Shown: positions 1 through 8,645 of the stretch, piece after piece
Layout of the letters: each line of letters begins with the position of its first letter
Numbering within the stretch: the stretch's first letter is position 1
Source of the DNA: Duganella lactea
GTDB lineage: Bacteria; Pseudomonadota; Gammaproteobacteria; Burkholderiales; Burkholderiaceae_D
Length of the DNA: 64,000 nt
Assembly: GCF_009857505.1 (NCBI RefSeq)
Contig: NZ_WWCP01000021.1
Span: forward strand, 1 to 64,000
Direction of reading: 5' to 3'
Program-made: the position numbers and the translations under genes
The notes under the pieces: generated by a model
The model's input: the letters and a program-made list of their open reading frames with translations, nothing else
Told to the model about the DNA's origin: nothing
Databases searched by the model: none

Positions 1-58
1 CGCCCAGCTTCGTCAGCTTGGCTTCGCGCTCCTGCGCAGCAAAAAGGTTGGGTTTCAT
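1..58 (-). CDS. IS5-family transposase, N-terminal fragment (cut by window edge)
   Basis: The minus strand from ATG at 58 reads MKPNLFAAQEREAKLTKLG. This resembles the N-terminus (FAxQEREAKLxKLGD) that I recall from one IS5-family transposase group. Only 19 codons are present, so no DDE catalytic residue is visible. The family call rests on N-terminal resemblance plus the position at the edge of an interrupted gene. Confidence 0.55.
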   Translation of the reverse strand, partial: MKPNLFAAQEREAKLTKLG

Positions 59-127
59 CATGGCAGAGTCGTCAAGGTTGATGCGCTGACATCATGCCAC
101 GGCCGGGCCGGTTTTTCGAGGCCCCCT
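1..127 (-). mobile_element. End of an IS5-like insertion sequence (partial)
   Basis: The first 58 bases read on the minus strand as the start of an IS5-type transposase. The 60-70 bases beyond it look like the non-coding IS end. The boundary is set at about 127/128 because from 128 the plus strand reads straight into the N-box of a histidine kinase, while the preceding codons (CCC CCT) do not fit that family. The outer end contains GCCTCGAAAAACCGGCC on the minus strand, a plausible terminal inverted repeat. The other end and the target duplication lie outside the window, so the exact terminus is inferred. Confidence 0.6.
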
Positions 128-418
128 CTTGTAGAAAATGCTGTGCGCTACACGCCAGCACCTGGCATCGTCATTGTCAGTTGTGGACGGCAAGATGGCC
201 GTAGTTTCCTGCGCGTTGCCGATTCAGGCCCTGGCATCCCGCAGGAAATGCAGGAACGTGTCTTCGAGCGCTTTTTCCGCTTGGCCAGTGCTTCACAGCC
301 AGGTAGCGGGCTGGGACTGTCGATCGTTGCCCGTATTGCGGATCGCCATCGCGCACAAATCCAACTAGGCCAAGGCATTGGTGGGCGAGGACTATCCGTT
401 ACCCTGACCTTGCCATGA
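128..418 (+). pseudogene. Sensor histidine kinase, C-terminal ATPase fragment
   Basis: The frame reads LVENAVRYTP (N box), then DSGPGIP (G1 box), ERVFERFFR (F box) and GSGLGLSIV (G2 box), and ends at TGA 416-418. It is the last ~97 residues of an HATPase_c domain of an OmpR-partner (QseC/TctE/PhoQ-like) kinase. The sensor, HAMP and phospho-histidine parts are missing because the IS-like end at 1-127 replaces them. A GTG at 143 could open a short ORF, but a free ATPase lobe without DHp domain should not signal. No response regulator gene is next to it. Confidence 0.85.
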
Positions 419-526
419 ACAATAGTCACCTGTGCAGGGACTCTATTGCAATGGACCTACTTTGCACTATCTGGGCGAGCTGCCGCGTCAACGCGTGCCC
501 TTGCGTAGCTATTAGGTCACCTCATC

Positions 527-814
527 CTACGCGATGTAGGTTCCCTGGCGTTCTTTGCGCGCCGCGTTTTTAACCGCGTCTTCATCGTCAAGCGCATGTG
601 CTGGTGCCATTGGCGTTTCGACGCCATTGCGCAATTGCGTAATCCATCCATTAGGAAATAGAAACCAACTCGCGACGGCCCATCCATCCTCTTTATCCAA
701 TATGGATAGAATTTCCGAGATAATCCCGCGAGGGCGATGCGCCTCGTCAAATTGAAATGCGGCGAGGAGCTGATTCCCAGATTGATCGACAGCGAAAATT
801 TTTCGCTCACTCAT
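527..814 (-). CDS. Hypothetical protein, 95 aa
   Basis: The ATG at 814 is preceded by an AAAAAGGATCG ribosome binding site, and the frame ends at TAG 527-529. The product (begins MSERKIFAVDQSGNQ, ends ERQGTYIA) is soluble, mixed alpha/beta in look, with two Trp-rich stretches (DGWAVASWFLFPNGW) and a charged C-terminal tail. No signal peptide or membrane segment is visible and I do not recognise the family. Its first ~10 codons lie antisense to the 5' end of the integrase fragment. It sits inside the island remnant next to tRNA-Val, so it is probably cargo. Confidence 0.6.
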   Translation of the reverse strand: MSERKIFAVDQSGNQLLAAFQFDEAHRPRGIISEILSILDKEDGWAVASWFLFPNGWITQLRNGVETPMAPAHALDDEDAVKNAARKERQGTYIA

Positions 815-1436
815 CGATCCTTTTTCTGTCGACGAAATAGCCGCGATTCTAAATGCAGGCAGGCAGGAGGAACGTAATATGATCCAATTCGCGTTTGGAA
901 CTGGGCTCCGCATATGCGAGTACATACACGCAAAATGGGTATGGTACTTGCCGGGAGAGAAAAGGATCGCCGTCTCTGGGAACGACGTCGAGGGCGTGGA
1001 ACAGAAGAAAGGAAAAACCTCGAAGAGCAATCGGAAAGTGGACCTGCGATTTATAGCGCACGATGCACTTCAAAATCAACGGGATTACACTTCCGATGAC
1101 CTAATTTTCCTGGATGCCCGTTACAACAAGCGATGGACGGGTGACAAGGCCATTAGGGTACGATGGAAGCGGATTTTGAAGGTTGCTGGTGTGAGGTATC
1201 GAAACCCCTACCAAACACGCCATACATTCGCTAGCAATCTTCTGATGTTAGGAGCAAATCCACTGTATGTAGCATCCCAGCTTGGGCATGAGAACACAGC
1301 GATGATCGAAAGGCACTACAGCAGGAGGATTACGGGTGGACTTGATGGGAATAAGCGAACACAGCTTTTAGCGCTATATTCCAAAATTGATCCAAAACAC
1401 CGAAATGAATTTCCGATATTTTTGCTAAGTGATTGA
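786..1436 (+). pseudogene. Tyrosine integrase, catalytic domain only (5' truncated)
   Basis: The open frame begins after TGA 783-785 and reads DPFSVDEIAAIL...ERNMIQFAFGTGLRICE, which is the start of a phage-type integrase catalytic domain. Box I Arg (TGLR), the Lys region (KKGKTSKSNRK), box II (YQTRHTFAS, with Tyr at the usual His position, as I recall in DUF3596-type integrases), LGHE and the nucleophile Tyr (IERHYSRR) are all present. The arm-binding and core-binding domains (~180-200 residues) are missing. An ATG at 879 has a strong AGGAGG eight bases upstream, but those bases also encode the conserved Gln-Glu-Glu stretch, so this may be chance; a 185-aa product is possible. The stop is 17 bp from the tRNA-Val 3' end. 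Confidence 0.8.
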
Positions 1437-1453
1437 TATCACTAGAAGAATTC

Positions 1454-1495
1454 TGGTGGGAAGTGCAAGTTTCGAACTTGCGACCCCTGCAGTGT
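1454..1495. other. Probable island attachment site in the tRNA-Val 3' half
   Basis: Tyrosine integrases commonly recombine in the T arm/3' half of a tRNA and restore it. Here the tRNA is intact and the integrase stop is immediately beyond its 3' end, so this end of the island (attL or attR) most likely lies in these bases. The matching direct repeat would be left of the window and cannot be seen. Confidence 0.45.
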
Positions 1496-1528
1496 GAATG
1501 CAGTGCTCTACCCCTGAGCTAACCTCCC
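1454..1528 (-). tRNA. tRNA-Val (anticodon CAC)
   Basis: The minus strand folds as a complete tRNA. The acceptor GGGAGGT pairs with ACTTCCC, followed by A and an encoded CCA (1456-1454). The D arm contains TTAGCTCAGGGG-TAGAG. The anticodon stem CTGCA/TGCAG encloses loop TTCACAC, and the T arm has GCAAGTTCGAAACTTGC. Anticodon CAC decodes the Val codon GUG. Its 3' end faces the integrase fragment, the usual orientation for an island attachment site. Confidence 0.95.
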
Positions 1529-1577
1529 GTTGAGTGCGAGCATTATAGAGCCCGCCGGCCAAAAGCGCAAGGGCCGA

Positions 1578-2303
1578 TTATGCCGCTTCCGCCGGCGCCG
1601 GCGGATTCAGTGACGCGGTCCAGATGCACTGGCCCTTCACCGCCTTGTCCAGCCCGGCCAACGTCTCGGCGTGCGCCGTCAATTCCGCCTCCGTGGCCGG
1701 CAGGAAGATGATGTCCGCCATGGCGACCGGCTCCAGCGTCGCGCTCAAGTCGACCTTTTCCTCTTCGACATCCATGCCCAGACTGTTCTGACCACGGGTC
1801 ATGGCCAGGTAGACGTCGGCCAGCAGCTCGGCATCCAGCAGCGCGCCGTGCAGCTTGCGGTGCGAGTTGGAGATGCCGTAGCGGTCGCACAGCGCGTCCA
1901 GCGAGTTGCGCTTGCCCGGATGCAGTTCCTTGGCCTGCACCAGCGTGTCGATCACGCCGCCGATATGGTCGCTGAAGTCCGGCAGGTTCAGCAGCTTGAA
2001 TTCGTGATTCAAAAAACCCAGATCGAACGGCGCGTTATGAATAATCACTTCGGCGCCCTGAATGTACTCGCGCAGCTGATCGACGATCTCGCGGAACTTC
2101 GGCTTATCGCTCAGAAACTCGGTGGTCAGGCCGTGGACGTTCAGCGCGCCCTCTTCCGATTCGCGCTCCGGATTGATGTAGAAATGCAGATTATTCCCCG
2201 TCAGCATGCGGTTGTGCAGCTCGACGCAGCCGATTTCCAGGATGCGGTTGCCCAGCTTGGGGTTGATACCGGTAGTTTCAGTATCGAGTACGATTTGGCG
2301 CAT
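1578..2303 (-). CDS. dnaQ: DNA polymerase III epsilon subunit (3'-5' proofreading exonuclease)
   Basis: The product is 241 aa, the usual length. It starts MRQIVLDTETTG, the Exo I motif with the two metal-binding acidic residues (D7, E9). Exo II is in HNAPFDLGFLNHE, and Exo III is the HRKLHGALLDAELLA segment with the catalytic His and Asp. The C-terminal ~60 residues are the flexible tail expected to bind the alpha subunit. It is the last gene of a minus-strand run methyltransferase-rnhA-dnaQ, 33 bp after rnhA. The arrangement dnaQ/rnhA/methyltransferase is common in Betaproteobacteria. tRNA-Val follows on the same strand. Confidence 0.97.
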   Translation of the reverse strand: MRQIVLDTETTGINPKLGNRILEIGCVELHNRMLTGNNLHFYINPERESEEGALNVHGLTTEFLSDKPKFREIVDQLREYIQGAEVIIHNAPFDLGFLNHEFKLLNLPDFSDHIGGVIDTLVQAKELHPGKRNSLDALCDRYGISNSHRKLHGALLDAELLADVYLAMTRGQNSLGMDVEEEKVDLSATLEPVAMADIIFLPATEAELTAHAETLAGLDKAVKGQCIWTASLNPPAPAEAA

Positions 2304-2336
2304 AGTAGTCCGAAATTAGTTGCAGAGCGCAGTATA

Positions 2337-2780
2337 TCAGCGGCCGCGCGCCACTTCCACGCCACGGTTGGCCAGCAGGTCGGCGCGTTCATTGCCCGGA
2401 TGGCCGTTGTGGCCGCGCACCCAGCGCCATTCGACGGTATGCATTTGCTGCGCCGCGTCGAGCGCCTTCCACAGGTCTTCGTTCTTGACCGGTTCCTTGG
2501 TCGAGGTTTTCCAGCCGCGCGCCTTCCAGCCGTGGATCCATTCGCTGATACCCTTCTGCACGTACTGGCTGTCGGTGTGCAGCACCACCGTGCACGGCCG
2601 TTTCAACGCGGTCAGCGCTTCGATCACCGCCTGCAATTCCATGCGGTTATTGGTGGTGTCGCGGGCGCCGCCGAAGATTTCCTTCTCGGCCGTGCCGGCC
2701 ACCAGCAACGCGCCCCACCCGCCCAGGCCCGGATTGCCCTTGCATGCGCCGTCGGTAAAAATTTCAACCTTATCTTCCAT
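2337..2780 (-). CDS. rnhA: Ribonuclease HI
   Basis: The product is 147 aa. It begins [18 protein letters not shown], with the first catalytic Asp in [11 protein letters not shown]. The Glu follows in [13 protein letters not shown], the second Asp in LHTDSQYV and the last acidic site in [11 protein letters not shown]. It cleaves RNA in RNA-DNA hybrids (R-loops, Okazaki primers). Its start overlaps the end of the upstream methyltransferase gene by 11 bp, implying co-transcription and probably coupled translation. Confidence 0.97.
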   Translation of the reverse strand: MEDKVEIFTDGACKGNPGLGGWGALLVAGTAEKEIFGGARDTTNNRMELQAVIEALTALKRPCTVVLHTDSQYVQKGISEWIHGWKARGWKTSTKEPVKNEDLWKALDAAQQMHTVEWRWVRGHNGHPGNERADLLANRGVEVARGR

Positions 2781-3549
2781 CCTGCTGTTCCCGTCGTTTA
2801 TTTGTGACCGGCACGCCGACTGCGGCGGCGGCCGTTTTCCTGGTCCATGCCGGACCGATCAAGCGCATGCCTTTGACGCGCTTGACGGCTTGTATGATGT
2901 AGACGCCGCCCAAGTACGGCCACCAGCGTGAGCCGGCATTATCCATGAAGGCGTAGCGGTTGAGCCATTTTTCTGTGCGGCAGGCCGGCGCGTAGCAGCC
3001 GAAGTGGCTCTGGCTGGCGCTCATGTTCAACAATTTTAACCAGTCTTTCATGCGCGGCATGGATATCAGTTCCTCGGTGCGCGGCAGGAAGAAGGTGCCG
3101 CCGACGCGCCGCAGCACATGCCGCGCGCCCCACAGGCTGGCCGGGTTGAAGCCGCAGATGATGACCTGCCCTTCCGGAATCAGCACGCGCTCGACCTCGC
3201 GCAGCACCTGGTGTGGATCGGGTGAAAACTCCAGCACATGCGGCAGCACCACCAGGTCGATGCTTTGCGAGGCGAACGGCAATTCGGTGTAGTCGAGCGT
3301 GATGTCGACCGTGCGCAGCGGTGGCTGCACCGGGCGCGCCTTGCGGTCGGCCAGCAGCTTGTAGGGCATGCGGCTGGCGGCCAGCGCGTCGATTTGCGGC
3401 ATGCCGATCTGCACCGCGTTGAAGCCGAAAATGTCCGCTGTTAAATTATCGAGACAGCGTTGTTCCCACGCGCGCATGTACACGCCGGCCGGCGTTTGCA
3501 GCCAGCCTTCCAGCGCTATAATGGACTTCTCCGCTCCCGCCTTATCCAT
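2770..3549 (-). CDS. Class I SAM-dependent methyltransferase
   Basis: The start at ATG 3549 (MDKAGAEKS) is chosen because AAAAGG lies six bases upstream; an in-frame ATG at 3570 lacks a site. The product is 259 aa. Residues ~75-150 form a Methyltransf_11-like core: the [19 protein letters not shown] segment (motif post-I/II), [24 protein letters not shown] (motif III). Glycine motif I is weak. The substrate is unknown. Family members sit next to rnhA in many Betaproteobacteria. Start to start, only 20 bp separate it from divergent gloB, so the two promoters must overlap. Confidence 0.85.
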   Translation of the reverse strand: MDKAGAEKSIIALEGWLQTPAGVYMRAWEQRCLDNLTADIFGFNAVQIGMPQIDALAASRMPYKLLADRKARPVQPPLRTVDITLDYTELPFASQSIDLVVLPHVLEFSPDPHQVLREVERVLIPEGQVIICGFNPASLWGARHVLRRVGGTFFLPRTEELISMPRMKDWLKLLNMSASQSHFGCYAPACRTEKWLNRYAFMDNAGSRWWPYLGGVYIIQAVKRVKGMRLIGPAWTRKTAAAAVGVPVTNKRREQQDGR

Positions 3550-3569
3550 GCTTAGCCTTTTGCAATCCA

Positions 3570-4376
3570 ATGACCATATCTTCTACTCACGCTCTCAGTA
3601 TTCTTACGGTTCCTGCATTCCGCGACAATTACCTGTGGTTGATCCATGATGGCGTACACGCCGCGGTGGTCGACCCCGGCGACGCCAAACCGATACTGGC
3701 GGCCTTGAAAGCAAACGGACTCAAGCTCACCGCCATTCTACTCACCCATCACCACGCTGACCATATCGGCGGCGTTCCTGAATTATTACAGCATTATCAG
3801 GTTCCCGTTTTCGGTCCGCGCAACGAGACGATAGCCGCGGTCACTTTACCGGTCGGCGAAGGCAAGACCATCGAGGTGCCGGGTCTGGCGCTCAAACTGA
3901 ATGTGCTGGATGTGCCTGGCCACACCATGGGCCATATCGCCTATGCGCGCGCGGCGTCCGGCGATGAGCCGGCCTGGCTGTTCTGCGGCGACACGCTGTT
4001 TGCCGGCGGTTGCGGCCGTCTGTTTGAAGGCACGCCGGCGCAGATGATCAGCTCACTGGGCAAGCTGGCGGCGCTGCCGGATGATACGCTGGTGTACTGC
4101 GCGCACGAGTACACGCTGTCCAACCTGCGCTTCGCGCGCGTGGTCGAGCCGGACAATGTGGCCTTGCAGCAGCGGGTGAAGGTGGAGACGGACAAGCGCG
4201 AACGCGATGAGCCGACCGTGCCGAGCACCATTGGCATCGAGAAGGCGACCAATCCCTTCCTGCGCTATCGCGAGCCGGCGATTGCGGAGCAACTGGTGAA
4301 GGCCGGACGTCTCGATCGCATCGATACGCCGCTGGCCACCTTCACCGCGCTGCGTTTGTGGAAGAACGACTTTTAA
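3570..4376 (+). CDS. gloB: Hydroxyacylglutathione hydrolase (glyoxalase II)
   Basis: The product is 268 aa of the metallo-beta-lactamase fold. The binuclear metal motif [10 protein letters not shown] is present, with further ligands in VPGHTMGH and [13 protein letters not shown], and the C-terminal substrate-binding segment contains [13 protein letters not shown]. It hydrolyses S-D-lactoylglutathione to D-lactate and glutathione, the second step of methylglyoxal detoxification. No convincing ribosome binding site precedes ATG 3570, and the N-terminus is about ten residues longer than typical, so the start is less sure than the identity. Confidence 0.95.
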   Translation: MTISSTHALSILTVPAFRDNYLWLIHDGVHAAVVDPGDAKPILAALKANGLKLTAILLTHHHADHIGGVPELLQHYQVPVFGPRNETIAAVTLPVGEGKTIEVPGLALKLNVLDVPGHTMGHIAYARAASGDEPAWLFCGDTLFAGGCGRLFEGTPAQMISSLGKLAALPDDTLVYCAHEYTLSNLRFARVVEPDNVALQQRVKVETDKRERDEPTVPSTIGIEKATNPFLRYREPAIAEQLVKAGRLDRIDTPLATFTALRLWKNDF

Positions 4377-4393
4377 CGGCCGTTCTGGCCGCA

Positions 4394-4413
4394 CCGGCGG
4401 CATGCTCCGCCGG
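4394..4413. terminator. Hairpin between converging gloB and aceB
   Basis: CCGGCGG-catgct-CCGCCGG forms a perfect 7-bp GC stem in the 48-bp gap between the stops of gloB (+) and aceB (-). There is no good T-run on either side, so it is a candidate bidirectional terminator only. Confidence 0.4.
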
Positions 4414-4424
4414 CGCGAGCGACA

Positions 4425-6017
4425 TCAGATTTCCTCGTACAGCGGCAGCGTCAGGAATTCCTCGAACGCTTCCGAGGTCGACATCTGCTCGAAGATCTGC
4501 GCCGCGCGCGGATAGGTCGGACCGTCGCCACCCGGCGCTGCGGCCTGCACCTTGGCCAGCTCTTCCGGAATCATCGCCCGCACCATCTCGGCCGTGACCT
4601 TGCGGCCATCGTCCAGCACGCCCTTGTCCGACCGTATCCATTGCCACACTTGCGAACGGCTGATCTCTGCCGTGGCCGCGTCCTCCATCAGATTATGAAT
4701 CGGCACGCAGCCATTGCCGGTCAGCCAGGCGCCCAGATAGTGGATGCCGACGTTGATGTTGTAGCGCAGGCCGGCTTCGGTGATCGGCGCCTCCGGCTTG
4801 AAGTCCAGCAGTTGCTCGGCGTTGACCTCCACATCCAGGCGCTGCTTGTCGATCTGATTTGGTTTGTCGCCCAGCACTTTCTTGAACTCGGTCATGGCCA
4901 GCTCCACCAGACCAGGGTGCGCCACCCAGCCGCCGTCGTAGCCGTCGGTCGCGTCGCGCGCCTTGTCGTTGCGCACGCCGGCCATGGCGATGTCGTTCTT
5001 CTCCGGATCGTTCTTGATCGGGATCAGCGCGGCCATGCCGCCGATGGCCGGTGCGTTGCGCTTGTGGCAGGTGCGCAGCAGCAGCAAGGCATAGGCGCGC
5101 ATGAACGGCGCGGTCATCGTCACCTTGGCGCGGTCGGCCAGGCAGAAGTCCTTGTCCAGCTTGAATTTCTTGATGCACGAGAAGATATAGTCCCAGCGGC
5201 CGGCGTTCAGGCCGGCGCTGTGTTCGCGCAGTTCGTACAGAATCTCGTCCATCTCGAACGCCGCCAGCACGGTCTCGATCAGCACGGTGGCCTTGATGGT
5301 GCCCTGTGGCAGGCCCAGTGCATTTTGCGTCATCACGAAAATATCGTTCCACAGGCGCGCTTCCAGGTGCGATTCCATTTTGGGCAGATAGAAGTATGGA
5401 CCAGCGCCGCGCGCCAGCTGCTCCTTGGCGTTGTGAACCATGAACAGTGCGAAGTCGAAGATGCCGCCCGAGATGCGCTTGCCGTCGACCAAAACGTGCT
5501 TCTCATCCAGATGCCAGCCGCGCGGCCGCACCACCAGCGTGGCGACCTTGTCGTTGAGCTTGTAGGACTTGCCGTTCTGCTCCAGCGCAATGGTGCCGCG
5601 CACCGCGTCCTTCATATTGATCTGGCCGGTGATCTGGTTGTGCCAGTTCGGCGTGTTGGAGTCCTCGAAGTCGGTCATATAGCTGTCCGCGCCGGAGTTC
5701 AGCGCGTTGATGACCATCTTGCGCTCGACCGGGCCGGTGATTTCCACGCGGCGGCATTCCAGCGCCTTCGGAATCGGCGCGATCTTCCAGTCACCGCTGC
5801 GGATGTGCGCGGTCTGCGGCAGGAAGTCCGGACGCTCGCCGGCATCCAGGCGCTTGGCGCGCTCAACGCGCACGGCCAGCAGCTCCTGGCGGCGCGCCTC
5901 GAATTCACGGCTCAGCTTGGCGACCAGCGCCAGCGCGTCCGGGGTGAGGATGTCTTCGTAACCGGCTTGGATCTCGCCGGTAATTTCCATGCCTGGCGGC
6001 AGCGTGATGGTCGTCAT
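4425..6017 (-). CDS. aceB: Malate synthase A (glyoxylate shunt)
   Basis: The product is 530 aa, matching the A form. Family landmarks are [13 protein letters not shown] near residue 65, [14 protein letters not shown] (Mg/glyoxylate region), the signature region [18 protein letters not shown], and [17 protein letters not shown], the region carrying the catalytic base. It condenses glyoxylate with acetyl-CoA to malate. The start ATG 6017 has GGAGAC upstream. No isocitrate lyase is adjacent; a LysR-type gene is divergent, 159 bp away, and is the obvious candidate regulator. Confidence 0.96.
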   Translation of the reverse strand: MTTITLPPGMEITGEIQAGYEDILTPDALALVAKLSREFEARRQELLAVRVERAKRLDAGERPDFLPQTAHIRSGDWKIAPIPKALECRRVEITGPVERKMVINALNSGADSYMTDFEDSNTPNWHNQITGQINMKDAVRGTIALEQNGKSYKLNDKVATLVVRPRGWHLDEKHVLVDGKRISGGIFDFALFMVHNAKEQLARGAGPYFYLPKMESHLEARLWNDIFVMTQNALGLPQGTIKATVLIETVLAAFEMDEILYELREHSAGLNAGRWDYIFSCIKKFKLDKDFCLADRAKVTMTAPFMRAYALLLLRTCHKRNAPAIGGMAALIPIKNDPEKNDIAMAGVRNDKARDATDGYDGGWVAHPGLVELAMTEFKKVLGDKPNQIDKQRLDVEVNAEQLLDFKPEAPITEAGLRYNINVGIHYLGAWLTGNGCVPIHNLMEDAATAEISRSQVWQWIRSDKGVLDDGRKVTAEMVRAMIPEELAKVQAAAPGGDGPTYPRAAQIFEQMSTSEAFEEFLTLPLYEEI

Positions 6018-6060
6018 GAGGTAGTCTCCGTGGAAAAAGATTAACGAATCGGTCTAATTA

Positions 6061-6074
6061 TATGCTTGTTGCAT
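6061..6074. promoter_or_regulatory. Candidate LysR-type operator (T-N11-A, ATGC-N5-GCAT)
   Basis: The aceB-lysR intergenic region holds ATGC-ttgtt-GCAT, a short dyad fitting the T-N11-A pattern (T6061, A6073) that LysR-type regulators usually bind. It is 44 bp from the aceB start and ~100 bp from the regulator start. This is pattern evidence only. Confidence 0.4.
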
Positions 6075-6176
6075 TGCGGTGTTTTTATAAAGTATATTCA
6101 CTCGATAGTTATGCAAACAAGACTAAAAATCACTTCATCTATGTGTTTTAGTAAAAAGTGACGGAGACAGGACGGT

Positions 6177-7085
6177 ATGGGGCAATTCAGACAGATTTCC
6201 ACCTTTGTCGAGGTGGTCGCCAGAGGCAGCTTGTCGGCCGCCGCCCGCGCCGAGGGTATCGCGCCGGCGATGATCGGCCGCCGCCTCGATGCGCTGGAGG
6301 CAAGGTTGGGCGTCAAGCTACTGCAACGCACCACGCGCAAGCTGGCGCTGACCGACGAGGGCGCCGCCTTCCTCGAAGACTGCCAGCGCATCCTGGCCGA
6401 ACTGGAGGAGGCGGAATCGGCGGTGTCGGAGCGTAGCGCCCATGCCACAGGCCATCTGATGATCTCGGCGCCGGCCGGTTTCGGCCGCCAGCACGTCGCC
6501 CCGCTGCTGCCCTCGTTCCTGAGCGAGCACCGCGACGTCAGCGCCACGCTGAACATGAGCGATCGGGTGGTGGACATCGTCGGCGAAGGCATCGATGTGG
6601 CGATCCGCATCGCCAGCCTGGCGGATTCGAACCTGGTCAGCGTCAAGCTGGCCGACAACGAACGGGTGGTGGTGGGCGCGCCGGCCTATCTGAAACGCCA
6701 CGGCGAGCCGAAAACACTGGCCGAGCTGGGCAAGCATAACTGCCTGGCGATCAGCAGCGAAGGCAGCCAGCGCGGCTGGACCTTCCGCGAGGACGGCAAG
6801 AACGTGGTGCTGAAGGTGAACGGCAACATGGCCAGCAACGACGGCCAGGTGCTGCACGAGTGGGCATTGGCCGGCAAAGGCCTGGCGTGGCGGTCGATGT
6901 GGGAAGTGGGCAGCGCGATCGAGGCGGGCCGGCTGCAAACCGTGCTAGACGGCTACGCGGCGCCAGGCAACGACATTTACGCGGTCTTCGCGCAGCGCCG
7001 CCATTTGCCATTGCGGATACGGGCGTTCGTGGATTTCCTGCGGCACAGCTACGCGCAGCCGGACTATTGGCGCAAGGCCAGGTGA
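6177..7085 (+). CDS. LysR-family transcriptional regulator
   Basis: The product is 302 aa. The N-terminal winged helix-turn-helix (residues ~5-60: FRQISTFVEVVARGSLSAAA, then RLDALEARLGVKLLQRTTR) is followed by a linker helix and a periplasmic-binding-like effector domain (~90-295, beginning GHLMISAPAGFGR). Start ATG 6177 has AGGA ten bases upstream. It is divergent from aceB, typical for a LysR regulator acting on its neighbour and itself. The effector domain type (GHLxISAPxxFGR...) resembles the large CrgA/AaeR-like branch, so the aceB link is inference from position. Confidence 0.93.
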   Translation: MGQFRQISTFVEVVARGSLSAAARAEGIAPAMIGRRLDALEARLGVKLLQRTTRKLALTDEGAAFLEDCQRILAELEEAESAVSERSAHATGHLMISAPAGFGRQHVAPLLPSFLSEHRDVSATLNMSDRVVDIVGEGIDVAIRIASLADSNLVSVKLADNERVVVGAPAYLKRHGEPKTLAELGKHNCLAISSEGSQRGWTFREDGKNVVLKVNGNMASNDGQVLHEWALAGKGLAWRSMWEVGSAIEAGRLQTVLDGYAAPGNDIYAVFAQRRHLPLRIRAFVDFLRHSYAQPDYWRKAR

Positions 7086-7097
7086 ACAGGCAAAAAA

Positions 7098-7120
7098 AAA
7101 TCCTCGGGTACCGAGGATTT
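7098..7120. terminator. Bidirectional intrinsic terminator (lysR / csp)
   Basis: AAATCCTCGG-gta-CCGAGGATTT is a perfect 10-bp stem with a 3-base loop. It is preceded by a run of A and ends in TTT, so it has the U-tract form in both directions. It lies between the converging lysR and cold-shock genes. Confidence 0.85.
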
Positions 7121-7142
7121 CTTGATCGTTAGATCCAGCGTA

Positions 7143-7346
7143 TTACAGAGGCTGAATGTTCGAAGCTTGCTTGCCTTTAGGGCCGGCGGTTACTTCGAAA
7201 GAAACGCGTTGGTTCTCTTGCAGCGACTTGAAGCCAGCCGACTGAATCGCCGAGAAGTGAGCGAACAGATCTTCGCCGCCTTCGTCAGGGGTGATAAAGC
7301 CGAAACCCTTCGAGTCATTGAACCATTTTACGATACCAGTTGCCAT
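7143..7346 (-). CDS. Cold-shock domain protein (CspA family)
   Basis: The product is 67 aa, [18 protein letters not shown]..., with RNP1 KGFGFI and RNP2 DLFAHFSAI, the two nucleic-acid-binding motifs of the OB-fold cold-shock domain. It acts as an RNA/ssDNA chaperone. The start is set at 7346 (AGGAAT upstream); the longer in-frame reading to 7412 lacks family similarity. The 245 bp upstream (to 7591) hold no gene, leaving room for the long structured 5' leader usual for csp genes; I could not define a promoter there. Confidence 0.96.
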   Translation of the reverse strand: MATGIVKWFNDSKGFGFITPDEGGEDLFAHFSAIQSAGFKSLQENQRVSFEVTAGPKGKQASNIQPL

Positions 7347-7591
7347 TACAATTCCTATTTCAGTTAATTTGGGCTTGCGCCCGTGATATCGTTTTTGAGG
7401 CAAGAAATACAAACCGTACTACTCTTGAATCTAAACGATGCCGCATTATACCCATTTACGAGAGAAAAGCACGTTTTCACGAAAATAAATGCAGAACGTC
7501 GCATTTTTTGGTAGAAACATCTCGCGTGGGCCCGTGAATCTCACTATAGACAAGCGAATCATCAGTGGTTTGAGATAGATCAAGCGCACGC

Positions 7592-7945
7592 TCAATCGTA
7601 TTGCGCCGCCTTCGCGTCGCGCAGCGCCCACGCCAGCAGTTTTTCCACCTCCGGCACCACCGGCGGCCAGCCGCTGTCGGTGGCCAGCACGGCCCGCACC
7701 ATCTGTTCGACGCGGCGCGCTTCCTGGCCAAACACGGTAAAGCCGAACGTGCCCGCCGAGCCGGCAACACCATGCAACACCTCATGCAACTGGTGCAGCG
7801 CCGCGTGCGACGGCTGCGCGCCGTCGGCCTTGCAGGCGTCCAGCGCGGCGCGGATTTTATCCAGGGTGGCCGGCACCGTGGCGGCGAACTTGTCGTTCAG
7901 GGCCGCCAGGCGGGCGCGAAAATCGGGATCGACGGGGGTGGCCAT
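7592..7945 (-). CDS. Hpt-domain phosphotransfer protein
   Basis: The product is 117 aa, mostly helical. Residues ~45-75 carry the Hpt signature LHGVAGSAGTFGFTVFGQEARRVE, with His in LHGVAGSAGTFG as probable phospho-acceptor. The ATG at 7945 is two bases after the upp stop, so it is read as the second gene of an upp operon. Such stand-alone Hpt proteins relay phosphate between hybrid kinases and response regulators; no partner is adjacent. The link with uracil salvage is probably only positional. Confidence 0.85.
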   Translation of the reverse strand: MATPVDPDFRARLAALNDKFAATVPATLDKIRAALDACKADGAQPSHAALHQLHEVLHGVAGSAGTFGFTVFGQEARRVEQMVRAVLATDSGWPPVVPEVEKLLAWALRDAKAAQYD

Positions 7946-7947
7946 GA

Positions 7948-8598
7948 TTATTTGGTTCCAAAGATGCGGTCGCCGGCGTCGCCCAGGCCAGGCACGATGT
8001 ACGCGTGGTCGTTCAGGTGCGAGTCCAGCGCCGCGCAGTAAAGCTTGACGTCCGGATGGGCTTTCTGGAATACCGCCACACCCTCGGGCGCGGCCACCAG
8101 CGCCAGGAAGATGATCTGGTCGTCGGTGACGCCACGTTTTTTCAGCACGTCGACCGCGTGCACCGCCGAATTGCCGGTCGCCACCATCGGGTCGCACAGG
8201 ATGAAGGTGCGCTCGACGGTGTCTGGCAGCCGCACCAGGTATTCCACCGGTTGATGGGTTTCCGGATCGCGGAACACGCCGATATGGCCGACGCGGGCCG
8301 ATGGCACCAGGTCCAGCAGGCCATCGCTCATGCCGATGCCGGCGCGCAGAATCGGCACGATGGCCAGCTTGCGACCGGCGATGACCGGCGCGTCGATGGT
8401 CATCAGCGGGGTTTCAATGGTGCGGGTGGTCAACGGCAGGTCGCGGGTGATCTCGTAGCCCATCAGCAAGGTGATTTCCTTGAGCAGATCGCGGAAGGTA
8501 CGGGTCGACGTGTCCTTGGCGCGCATGTGGCTCAGCTTGTGCTGGATCAGCGGATGATCGGTAATGAACAGCTTGGGAAAACGCGGGTCTTGTTTCAT
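7948..8598 (-). CDS. upp: Uracil phosphoribosyltransferase
   Basis: The product is 216 aa, starting [26 protein letters not shown]. The PRPP loop is in [24 protein letters not shown] and the uracil-binding C-terminus in [17 protein letters not shown]. It converts uracil and PRPP to UMP. It is the first gene of a two-gene unit with the Hpt protein, with a short 47-bp gap to the acyl-CoA dehydrogenase stop upstream on the same strand. Confidence 0.97.
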   Translation of the reverse strand: MKQDPRFPKLFITDHPLIQHKLSHMRAKDTSTRTFRDLLKEITLLMGYEITRDLPLTTRTIETPLMTIDAPVIAGRKLAIVPILRAGIGMSDGLLDLVPSARVGHIGVFRDPETHQPVEYLVRLPDTVERTFILCDPMVATGNSAVHAVDVLKKRGVTDDQIIFLALVAAPEGVAVFQKAHPDVKLYCAALDSHLNDHAYIVPGLGDAGDRIFGTK

Positions 8599-8645
8599 TG
8601 GTGGCTCGGCTTCAAATAGTTAGCGCATTATACTAGTCCGGCCGC

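Noticed and set aside
419..526. Short plus-strand frame (…GPTLHYLGELPRQRV…) after the kinase fragment
   Set aside because: About 30 codons, no start signal and no family recognised. It may be a scar, but it cannot be supported.
879..881. ATG 879 as the genuine start of a complete short integrase
   Set aside because: Conserved integrase residues continue in frame upstream to 786, so the gene is truncated rather than naturally short; the strong Shine-Dalgarno match falls on conserved codons.
1671..2807. Long open frame opposite dnaQ/rnhA (and many like it, e.g. 4641-6044, 8772-10361, 14186-15754, 31441-32949, 49943-52195)
   Set aside because: High GC opens antisense frames. The sense strand carries recognised proteins with catalytic motifs, while the antisense products are Arg/Gln/Ala-rich without family features or start signals.
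7400..7591. Riboswitch upstream of the cold-shock gene
   Set aside because: A long leader is plausible, but no known riboswitch core or clear competing hairpins could be recognised by eye.
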